A stretch of 22,765 nt of DNA from CAZTLI01 sp964614375 (lineage in GTDB: Bacteria; Chloroflexota; Anaerolineae; Aggregatilineales; Phototrophicaceae). The notes under the pieces were generated by a model. That model saw only the letters and a list, made by a program, of their open reading frames with translations. It was not told where the DNA came from and did no database searches. Where the stretch lies: positions 1-22,765 of the forward strand of contig CAZTLI010000027.1 in assembly GCA_964614375.1 (NCBI GenBank). Reading direction: 5' to 3'. Positions 15,623-21,887 of this stretch are shown here, piece after piece. The position numbers were made by a program, and so were the translations under genes. Every line of letters starts with the position of its first letter. The stretch's first letter is position 1.

Positions 15623-16771
15623 TTATATCACGTTGAACTCGCGGGAGATGTGGCCTTTGAAGCGTTCGTAATGCAGCGATGCAATATCAACCGTGTGCGC
15701 CGCGCCGTCGAGGATTTGCTCCGATACCAGCAGTCCGGCGATGGGGCCGTGCATGAAACCGTGCCCGCTGAATCCGGCGACGACATAAAAGCCATCGACT
15801 TCCGCCACACTGATGATGGGATGGGCGTCGGGCGTATTTTCGTACAAGCCCGCCCACTGCGTCATCAATCCGGCCTCTTCCAGCAGTGGCAGCCGTTCAA
15901 TCGCATTGCCGAAGTGATGCAGTGTCCACTCCTGATCGACAGTCTGGTCGAAGGTGGGCGGACGCCCGACAATCGACTGTCCGGTGAGCAGTCCCTTGCC
16001 CTCCTGATGAAAATACAGCCGCTGATGAAAGTCGATGACGAAGGGGAAATCGCGGCGCAAATCTGGCAGTTCACCCGTGACGGCAATTTGCTGGCGTTCA
16101 GGTGTGATATGCAAATCGACACCCGCCATCTGCCCCACCAGTCCCGCCCAGGGGCCTGCTGCATTAATCACTGTCCGCGTGCTGATGTCGCCCTGATTGG
16201 TCTGGACACCCGTAATCGCGCCATTTTCGACGCTGATTCCAGTGACTTCGACATCGTTGAACAGCTTCGCACCGTGTAATCGCGCCCCTTTTGCATAGCC
16301 ATTGACCACGCCGGACGGGTCTGCCGTGCCATCGCCCTCATAAAAACTCGCGCCGATAATGCCGTCCAGATTCAACTGCGGCACGCGCGCGGCAATCTCA
16401 TCGACGGTCAAAATGCGGCTGGCGATTCCGTGCTGATTTTGCAGCGCCACACTCTTTTTAAACGACTCCATTTCATCCGGTGTCGTCAGCAGAATGAGAT
16501 ACCCATACAGTTTGATGTCAATCGGTTGATTGAGTTCCTGCTCGAAGCGTCGCAGCATTTGCAGGCTCTGAATCGACAGTTCGATGTTGACACTGGTCGA
16601 AAATTGATGACGGATGCCCCCGGCGCAGCGTCCTGTCGCGCCATTGCCGAAGAACGAGTCGCGTTCCAGCAGGACGACACTGCCCGCGCCGCGTTGGGCG
16701 AGATGATAAGCCGCACTCGTGCCCATCACACCCCCGCCAATAATCACGATGTCGGCTGTTTGTGGCAGCAT
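15623..16771 (-). CDS. FAD-dependent DAO-family oxidoreductase (sarcosine oxidase beta / glycine oxidase-like)
   Basis: 382 residues that oxidise an amine, amino acid or similar small substrate with FAD in the cytoplasm. The N-terminus is a Rossmann fold with GGGVMG (about 12-17) and an acidic end to strand 2 (VVLLERD). GRCAGGIRHQFST, VINAAGPWAG and the C-terminal PDAHPIIS plus FSGHGFMHGPIAG segments match the sarcosine oxidase beta and dimethylglycine dehydrogenase-like branch; the His residue that carries covalent FAD in some relatives cannot be assigned safely. ATG at 16771 has GAGGAGG seven bases before it; an upstream ATG at 16798 has none. Composition is native (GC-rich), unlike the AT-rich genes upstream. 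It lies between the two restriction systems and is probably the ancestral gene of the locus. Substrate unknown. Confidence 0.85.
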   Translation of the reverse strand: MLPQTADIVIIGGGVMGTSAAYHLAQRGAGSVVLLERDSFFGNGATGRCAGGIRHQFSTSVNIELSIQSLQMLRRFEQELNQPIDIKLYGYLILLTTPDEMESFKKSVALQNQHGIASRILTVDEIAARVPQLNLDGIIGASFYEGDGTADPSGVVNGYAKGARLHGAKLFNDVEVTGISVENGAITGVQTNQGDISTRTVINAAGPWAGLVGQMAGVDLHITPERQQIAVTGELPDLRRDFPFVIDFHQRLYFHQEGKGLLTGQSIVGRPPTFDQTVDQEWTLHHFGNAIERLPLLEEAGLMTQWAGLYENTPDAHPIISVAEVDGFYVVAGFSGHGFMHGPIAGLLVSEQILDGAAHTVDIASLHYERFKGHISREFNVI

Positions 16772-16809
16772 AACCCGCCTCCTCGATTGACCGTCCAAAA
16801 CCAGCGCCC

Positions 16810-16818
16810 ATTATAGCA
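16810..16818 (-). promoter_or_regulatory. Extended -10 promoter of the FAD oxidoreductase gene
   Basis: The minus strand reads TGC-TATAAT (16818 down to 16810) followed by GGGCG, with TAGACC 11 bases further upstream in place of a normal -35. The start codon is about 38 bases downstream. The element resembles that of the EEP gene. Confidence 0.55.
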
Positions 16819-16846
16819 CGCGGGATGGTCTAGTTAGGGGATTTAA

Positions 16847-16861
16847 ATTTTCAGTGAAAAT
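16847..16861. promoter_or_regulatory. Perfect dyad ATTTTC-AGT-GAAAAT, candidate operator of the HTH regulator
   Basis: A perfect 6-3-6 inverted repeat lies 67 bases before the chosen start of the HTH gene and about 30 bases beyond the -10 of the divergent oxidoreductase gene. Restriction-system controller proteins bind short dyads upstream of their own gene, so this is a natural candidate; the pairing is seen, the binder is inferred. Confidence 0.45.
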
Positions 16862-16928
16862 AACCTGTTTTGGGATAACCCGAAATCGGATTAATAATTT
16901 CTTGGGACAACAATATCAGGAAATAATT

Positions 16929-17195
16929 TTGAAATCACAGTTCACAGAAGAATATGATATTCTGCTTCAACATCTTATAACAATGCGAAAACAGGCTAAT
17001 CTAACTCAACAAGATTTGGCAAAGACTTTGTCTAAACCGCAATCCTTTGTTTCAAAATACGAAAGAAGAGAAAGACGGTTGGACGTTGTTGAATATATCA
17101 AAATAGCTCTTGTCATAGGCTTTGACCCCTGTCATATCATTCGAGAAATCGCAACTCATCTCTCCGATATACAGGAATGGAGCAAGCCCAAATGA
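16929..17195 (+). CDS. Small XRE-type HTH regulator, possible controller (C) protein of restriction system 2
   Basis: 88 residues that are essentially one helix-turn-helix domain (about residues 13-67): MRKQANLTQQDLAKTL for the first helices and KPQSFVSKYERRERRLDVVEY for the recognition helix and what follows, the classical XRE/Cro pattern with Gln-Ser-x-Val-Ser. Size and position directly before a nuclease gene match controller proteins of restriction systems, which time nuclease expression. The TTG at 16929 was chosen because AGGA lies seven bases before it and the same leader occurs before the methyltransferase gene of this system; a GTG at 16854 would add 25 residues unlike the family and would sit inside the dyad at 16847-16861. 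The stop overlaps the next ATG as ATGA. Strongly AT-rich (one sampled line 25 percent GC). Confidence 0.75.
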   Translation: MKSQFTEEYDILLQHLITMRKQANLTQQDLAKTLSKPQSFVSKYERRERRLDVVEYIKIALVIGFDPCHIIREIATHLSDIQEWSKPK

Positions 17196-18109
17196 ATACA
17201 AAAGCGATATTACAGGCCGCTTCCGAAAACTTAAAAGGACTGACAGGTCATGTATTCGATCTACTTACAGTATCAAAACCCATTTCACCCGCTGCCGCTG
17301 TCAATCTCGCAAAGATTATCTCTAAACTGTCCCCGTTGGTCGGCAATCTCATCGAGTTCAATATTGTTGAATTCTTAAATGATCAACCACAATATCAAGG
17401 TCTAGGTGTCTGGAAACGTCAGGACCCTGACTTTCCAGATGCAATATTTGAAAGCTCAGTTCACCCTACACCGGGATTTGAAATCAAGGCGTGGTTTCCA
17501 CTTGCTACAGAAATCACGGCACGCTTTAAGGACAGTCAAACACATTTTGCACAAGAGCAGACTAATGTTTGTTTACTGGCTTGGCTTCCAGACAAATTAA
17601 TCTTTGGGAAGCCTCGAATTATTGATGTATGTATTGTCTCAGCATTGTCTATTGCTCTCGCAAGAGATGATCACTATCACAACCCGCCAGATTATTTAGT
17701 TTTAGAGCCGGAAGACACCAGTAGTCGCACTCGTAACTTACAGCAAACCAATACTAACGGATACAAGTGGCAAGGCACAGCGGATAAGTTTCTAGAGGCA
17801 GTAGATTTGGTTGAGAGTTGGGGATTAAGCGGTCAAAAGTATGATCCTACACCCGAGTATCAACACCAAATTAGGGAACTTTTTTCCAAGTATAAATACC
17901 GTCTAGATACTAATTTCGCTAAGATGGATCGGATTGCTCATGCAGATATAGAAACCTTTAAAAATCGGGTTCTTCAAACGGTATTTCATGGAATGACGAT
18001 AGCCGATTGGAGTCGTCTGCTCAATAAAGGCGCTGACGATTTAATCAGAAAACAGTTAGAGCAGCAACTAGATATCAAAGAAGAGGATATTGATGAACTT
18101 CTTCAGTGA
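17192..18109 (+). CDS. Putative type II restriction endonuclease (PD...ExK), family not recognised
   Basis: A 305-residue protein of no family I can name. A catalytic site of the PD-(D/E)xK type is visible: PD at 82-83 in DFPDAIFES, 13 residues, then E97-I-K99 in GFEIKAWFP, followed by a stretch (EITARFKDSQTHF) that could supply helix contacts. The C-terminal 130 residues are mostly helical and charged. Restriction function rests on this site, on the overlapping HTH regulator upstream (ATGA at 17192) and on the convergent DNA methyltransferase. GGAG lies 9 bases before the ATG at 17192; an ATG at 17177 has no spaced ribosome site. Its 3' end overlaps the methyltransferase gene by 35 bp. The low GC marks recent transfer. 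A different nuclease or a DNA-binding effector remains possible. Confidence 0.7.
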   Translation: MNTKAILQAASENLKGLTGHVFDLLTVSKPISPAAAVNLAKIISKLSPLVGNLIEFNIVEFLNDQPQYQGLGVWKRQDPDFPDAIFESSVHPTPGFEIKAWFPLATEITARFKDSQTHFAQEQTNVCLLAWLPDKLIFGKPRIIDVCIVSALSIALARDDHYHNPPDYLVLEPEDTSSRTRNLQQTNTNGYKWQGTADKFLEAVDLVESWGLSGQKYDPTPEYQHQIRELFSKYKYRLDTNFAKMDRIAHADIETFKNRVLQTVFHGMTIADWSRLLNKGADDLIRKQLEQQLDIKEEDIDELLQ

Positions 18110-19154
18110 GACGTTTAACACCATAGAAAAAATAGGTCGGGTCTATCTCCGCGCTGAAACATTTTCTACCGCTATTTCTAGCAGCAATACATGCCGAAAA
18201 TAATCCGCCAAATGGTTCCCAAACGATATCGTCCTCATCAGAAGATGCTTCAATAAGCATAGTCATGAGGTCAAGTGGTTTCTGATTCAAGTGAATTGCT
18301 TTTCCAGAATTTCCATTGGTCTTGATTCTCTCTGCTCCCCGCAAAGCAGGGCGATCCCAGATGTTTGTGAAACCATGTGGGCAATAGAATTTAGAGCGCA
18401 TCGCTGCCCATTGTTCAGCAGAGCAAGGATTTCTACCATCTATAGCGAAATAGGGTTTACCTGATGGCGCTCCATATTGGTTTGCATATTCCTGTAAACA
18501 GATGAACATTTCTGGTGGAGGGAAATACCAGAGATAACCTTGATCCAGGTATTTGCGCGTCGCTGCGTCAGCAACACCACAGGCTTCATTGGCTTTTTTT
18601 AGAGGTAAACCAGTTCGCTTCCATTCGCTCAACAACCATTGTTTGAGTTCAAATCCATCGATTCGAGCTTCATACACATATTGAACACACATTTCAGAGA
18701 CTACAGGAAAACGTCGAATTCGACTGGTATGGACATTCCCAGCGATATGCCCTTTTCCTTTATTCCAGATATTGGCGTTAATATACCGCCAACCATATTT
18801 TTCCAGAATTGGATGAACGACTGCCCAACCAATCTCTGAATTCCAAAACCATAAGGTCGTTTGAGGCGTAGCTGCTTGTGACCATGCCGCTATATGAGGT
18901 TCATACCACTGTGGCAATTCAAGATGATCTGAAGTATCGCCCTCAAAACCGAGAACTCCATAAGCTCCATCTGAAATAATAACCGTTGGCTTTCCCCACT
19001 GTTCATAGTAATCTAAACTATCTCCCTGATGGACAGAAACAAACTTATCCAACCACTCAGTAAGGTCTACCGCAGGAGTCTCAAGTACGGTGTGTCCCCG
19101 ACCTACTGTACTTGGAGGGGCATTTTTGCGTTTAGATTTTGTGTATGGTTTCAA
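18075..19154 (-). CDS. DNA methyltransferase with variant motif IV SDGAYG
   Basis: A 359-residue amino-methyltransferase with beta-class motif order. Motif IV comes first (SDGAYG, 61-66, in TVIISDGAYGVLGF) and replaces the usual (D/N/S)-P-P-Y with D-G-A-Y. The middle has a helix-turn-helix-like piece (LPLKKANEACGVADAATRKY, about 183-202) suited to target recognition. Near the end come HLNQKP (288-293) and motif I EPFGG (313-317) in VWEPFGGLFSAC, which bind S-adenosylmethionine. It should protect DNA from the convergent nuclease; whether adenine or cytosine is modified cannot be read. The TTG start at 19154 has AGGA six bases before it, in a leader almost identical to that of the HTH gene. It must have its own promoter in the AT-rich gap 19155-19296. 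Confidence 0.85.
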   Translation of the reverse strand: MKPYTKSKRKNAPPSTVGRGHTVLETPAVDLTEWLDKFVSVHQGDSLDYYEQWGKPTVIISDGAYGVLGFEGDTSDHLELPQWYEPHIAAWSQAATPQTTLWFWNSEIGWAVVHPILEKYGWRYINANIWNKGKGHIAGNVHTSRIRRFPVVSEMCVQYVYEARIDGFELKQWLLSEWKRTGLPLKKANEACGVADAATRKYLDQGYLWYFPPPEMFICLQEYANQYGAPSGKPYFAIDGRNPCSAEQWAAMRSKFYCPHGFTNIWDRPALRGAERIKTNGNSGKAIHLNQKPLDLMTMLIEASSDEDDIVWEPFGGLFSACIAARNSGRKCFSAEIDPTYFFYGVKRLTEEVHQYPLL

Positions 19155-19169
19155 TTATTTTCCTATCAG

Positions 19170-19213
19170 AACTGTTTTATATTTATTACCCAAAACAGAA
19201 TATTTGAACAGTT
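19170..19213. repeat. Interlocking inverted repeats upstream of the system-2 methyltransferase
   Basis: CTGTTTT (19172-19178) pairs with AAAACAG (19192-19198), and AACTGTT (19170-19176) pairs with AACAGTT (19207-19213). They lie directly upstream of the ribosome site of the methyltransferase gene, so they could be an operator or a leader hairpin. Both pairings are perfect over 7 bp; the region is AT-rich, so chance is not excluded. Confidence 0.4.
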
Positions 19214-19296
19214 ATCTTGTAGGTTATCTTTATAGGCGTTATGGTGAATTGTATTACACTCAATTTACATCAATTGTGTGATGAAGGCAATCACGC

Positions 19297-20367
19297 ATGA
19301 CCGCACCCAACTGGATGTTGTATGGCGCGACGGGTTATACCGGGCAATTGGTCGCCGAAGAAGCGGTTCGACGCGGGCATCGTCCGGTCCTGGCTGGACG
19401 CAGCGCCGAGAAACTCGCGCCGCTGGCGGAACGTTTGGGACTGGCGTTTGTCGCCTTCGCGGTGACTGCCGCTGACCCGGAGTCCATCGCCCCCTATCTG
19501 GACGAAATTGATGTGGTATATCACGCGGCAGGGCCGTTCCTCCACACCAGCGAACCGATGCTGCAAGCCTGTTTACAGACGCGGACGCACTATCTGGACA
19601 TCACGGGTGAGTATGCTGTGTTCGAGCAGACCTATCGCTATGATGAGGCCGCGCGTGAGGCCGGGATTTGCCTGATTTCGGGCGTGGGCTTCGATGTCAT
19701 TCCGAGTGATTGTCTGGTGAAAACTGTCGCTGACCAGTTACCCGATGCCGTGCAGCTCGATGTCGGGATTCAGGCGTTGAATCGACTCAGTGCAGGGACG
19801 GCACGTTCATTCATAGAGATGATGGCGACAGGTGGACGTGTCCGGCGGGATGGACAGTTGGTGGACTATCCCTTCGGCAAAGGTCGGCGACAACTGGACT
19901 TTCCCAACGGCACATTCAGGGGCATGGTCGTCCCCTGGGGTGATGTATCGACAGGGTATCGCACAACCGGAATCCCCAATATCACCACCTATATGGCGCT
20001 GCCGGCAGCGCTCATTCATCTGGCGCGAATAATTGCGCCAGTTGGACAGTGGCTAGTGCGAAACCACACCATTCGCCACGCCGCCGGAAGTCTCATTGAC
20101 CGTATGATGCGCGGGCCATCCGCCCAACATCGTCAACAAGAACGGGCATTTCTATGGGCACGGGTGACGAACCGCAATGGCGACAGTCGTGAAGCATGGC
20201 TAGAAACAGTCGAAGCCTATCAATTCACCGCACTCGCAGCCGTCGCTTGTGTCGAGGCCGTCTATCAACATGAACGCACCGGCGCGCTGAGTCCGGCGCG
20301 GGCGTTTGGCGCGGATTTCGTCTTATCTGTACCGGGTACACGCCGTTATGACACAGTGGCGGATTGA
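19297..20367 (+). CDS. Saccharopine dehydrogenase-like NAD(P)-binding oxidoreductase
   Basis: 356 residues with an N-terminal Rossmann fold: GATGYTG (about 10-16) and AGRSAEKL at the end of strand 2, where Arg-Ser favours NADP. The next part (VVYHAAGPFLHTSEPMLQACL; THYLDITGEY) is the pattern of the saccharopine dehydrogenase NADP-binding family, which includes trans-acting enoyl reductases and many uncharacterised proteins. About 356 residues is normal for the short members. The true reaction is unknown; lysine metabolism is not implied. GAAGG lies nine bases before the ATG. GC content returns to about 70 percent in a sampled line here, marking the right border of the AT-rich block. Its last 22 bases overlap the convergent gene. 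Confidence 0.82.
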   Translation: MTAPNWMLYGATGYTGQLVAEEAVRRGHRPVLAGRSAEKLAPLAERLGLAFVAFAVTAADPESIAPYLDEIDVVYHAAGPFLHTSEPMLQACLQTRTHYLDITGEYAVFEQTYRYDEAAREAGICLISGVGFDVIPSDCLVKTVADQLPDAVQLDVGIQALNRLSAGTARSFIEMMATGGRVRRDGQLVDYPFGKGRRQLDFPNGTFRGMVVPWGDVSTGYRTTGIPNITTYMALPAALIHLARIIAPVGQWLVRNHTIRHAAGSLIDRMMRGPSAQHRQQERAFLWARVTNRNGDSREAWLETVEAYQFTALAAVACVEAVYQHERTGALSPARAFGADFVLSVPGTRRYDTVAD

Positions 20368-20825
20368 CGCCGCCGCGTGTACACCATCGCACCGATGAGC
20401 AGCACGGTATTCAGCAGAATCAAGATAGGCAGGGCATAGGCCAGAAAACGCAGGTCAAAAAATGTACCGGGCAGACGTGCCACATCGAAGTCCCCGCGCC
20501 CTTGACCGGGAATCGTGGACGCTTCCGGGTCTATCGGACTATAGACGACGGGCACGCTGTCGGTCACTGTCGCAAAATACGTGGCGGTGACATGCCGCTG
20601 GTGGGTATAGGTCTGGTTATCGACAGTGAACTGGTAGGTCACCAGATACGCATCGCCGATTTGCTGCGTGTCCACCACATCGGCAGTAATCTCGATACCG
20701 TTCAACCGCCACTCTATCGTCCAGCGATAATAGCCATAGACAAACAGGCCGAGCAGCACCAATTCCACGACGAGCAGCGCAATCAGCACCCGGCGCTGGA
20801 GTGGTTTGTTGTTAGTCAGTTGCAT
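20346..20825 (-). CDS. DUF3592-like two-helix membrane protein
   Basis: 159 residues with a membrane helix near each end (about 12-31 and 128-148) and an extracytoplasmic beta-rich domain between. The middle shows the DUF3592 pattern: GIEITADVVDTQ, then VTYQFTVDNQTYTHQRHV, then VPVVYSPIDPEAS. The function of the family is unknown. A short basic tail (YTRRRQ) follows the second helix. The gene overlaps the convergent oxidoreductase gene by 22 bp. AGGGG lies close upstream of the ATG, and a TATAAT is found about 50 bases upstream. Confidence 0.75.
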   Translation of the reverse strand: MQLTNNKPLQRRVLIALLVVELVLLGLFVYGYYRWTIEWRLNGIEITADVVDTQQIGDAYLVTYQFTVDNQTYTHQRHVTATYFATVTDSVPVVYSPIDPEASTIPGQGRGDFDVARLPGTFFDLRFLAYALPILILLNTVLLIGAMVYTRRRQSATVS

Positions 20826-20876
20826 CTGATACCCCTATGGTTGTTGTGGGATAAGCACGTTCAAACAGCTTCACGC

Positions 20877-20898
20877 ATTATACACATCTCACGGTCAA
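20877..20898 (-). promoter_or_regulatory. Promoter of the DUF3592-like gene with short spacing
   Basis: The minus strand has TTGACC (20893-20898), 10 bases, then TATAAT (20877-20882) followed by GCG. The same hexamers, spacing and GCG occur upstream of the EEP gene. The start codon is about 50 bases downstream. Confidence 0.45.
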
Positions 20899-21013
20899 TG
20901 ACTCGCCATCCGTCCCGTAACACGTTACAATACAGAACATTCGTTCTTGATGATAGCTGCAATGCCGTTTTGCTCACCGCAAAGCGCTGACCGCTAAAAC
21001 AAGGAGTTGATGA

Positions 21014-21844
21014 ATGGCTGTTGATATGAAGAAGGCGCGTGATTTTGTCTATAGCAATGGGATATTGTGGGAACGGGCGTTATATGCTTATCAGTTTGAA
21101 GATGGTTCAGTCGAACGACTGCGGCAGTGTTGGGCATGTTACAAAAATCCTGATGGCGGCTTCGGTCATGCGCTGGAACATGACATCCGCTGCCCCGATT
21201 CGCATCCGCTGGCGCTGGAATATTTGCTCGGCACTATTCAATTTCACCAACTGCCTGTTGGGAATGTACTCGATGGTACACCCCGATGGGTGGAAAAGCA
21301 GCGTGAAGCCGATGGTTCACTGAAAAATCCACCCGCGACATTGGATTATCCTCATGCGCCCTGGTGGAATGCGGGTGGTCAAACGCTGCCCACTTCGATA
21401 GTTGGGAACTTGACCGCGTTGGGACTGGTCACAGCAACGTTGGCAGAATCGACGCGCAAATGGGTTCAGGCGAACGTCACATTAGACAGCATCCGCGCCA
21501 CCGAGTGGCTGTTCATGACCTACCACGCTTATGATTATTTCATGAAGGTCGCTGATTTTCCTGATGTGGACAGCTATCGACAGGCGACGATGGAGACGAT
21601 TCTGTCGCTCGCACAAAAAGCGCCGGACGACCAGATTTACAGTTTCTTCCCGTTCGCACCCACGCCCGACTCACCGCTTGCAAAAGCCGCGCCTGTGGGA
21701 CTGATTGACCGCTTCCTCGATTATCTGCTATCGACACAGGCTGATGATGGCGGCTGGCGTGACCAGCACGGTTTACCCCAATGGCGTAGTCCCGTCACCA
21801 TCAACAATCTGGTCACGCTGCGGCGGTATGGGCGGCTAAAATAA
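21014..21844 (+). CDS. Alpha/alpha-toroid (terpenoid cyclase/prenyltransferase-like) protein
   Basis: 276 residues with repeats like the QW motifs of squalene cyclase and prenyltransferase folds: CYKNPDGGFGHAL near the start, QREADGSL around residue 95, and STQADDGGWRDQHGLPQW near the C-terminus, each after a helix pair. The protein is about half the size of a cyclase, lacks the DxDD or DxxDD catalytic motif and has no signal peptide, so it is probably a soluble (alpha/alpha)6 protein of other function. AAGGAG seven bases before the ATG is a strong ribosome site and fixes the start. The aminoglycoside adenylyltransferase-like gene starts 43 bp downstream on the same strand with no clear terminator between, so the two may form an operon. 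Confidence 0.75.
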   Translation: MAVDMKKARDFVYSNGILWERALYAYQFEDGSVERLRQCWACYKNPDGGFGHALEHDIRCPDSHPLALEYLLGTIQFHQLPVGNVLDGTPRWVEKQREADGSLKNPPATLDYPHAPWWNAGGQTLPTSIVGNLTALGLVTATLAESTRKWVQANVTLDSIRATEWLFMTYHAYDYFMKVADFPDVDSYRQATMETILSLAQKAPDDQIYSFFPFAPTPDSPLAKAAPVGLIDRFLDYLLSTQADDGGWRDQHGLPQWRSPVTINNLVTLRRYGRLK

Positions 21845-21887
21845 CCTGCCCTCATGTGCATTCGGGTTGCAAGATAGGGAGTCCACT

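Noticed and set aside
15593..16279. Open frame of 228 codons antisense to the FAD oxidoreductase
   Set aside because: Lies within a gene with complete FAD-binding motifs; no independent support.
20364..20990. Open frame of 208 codons antisense to the DUF3592-like gene
   Set aside because: No domain; the minus-strand frame has two proper membrane helices and a family pattern.
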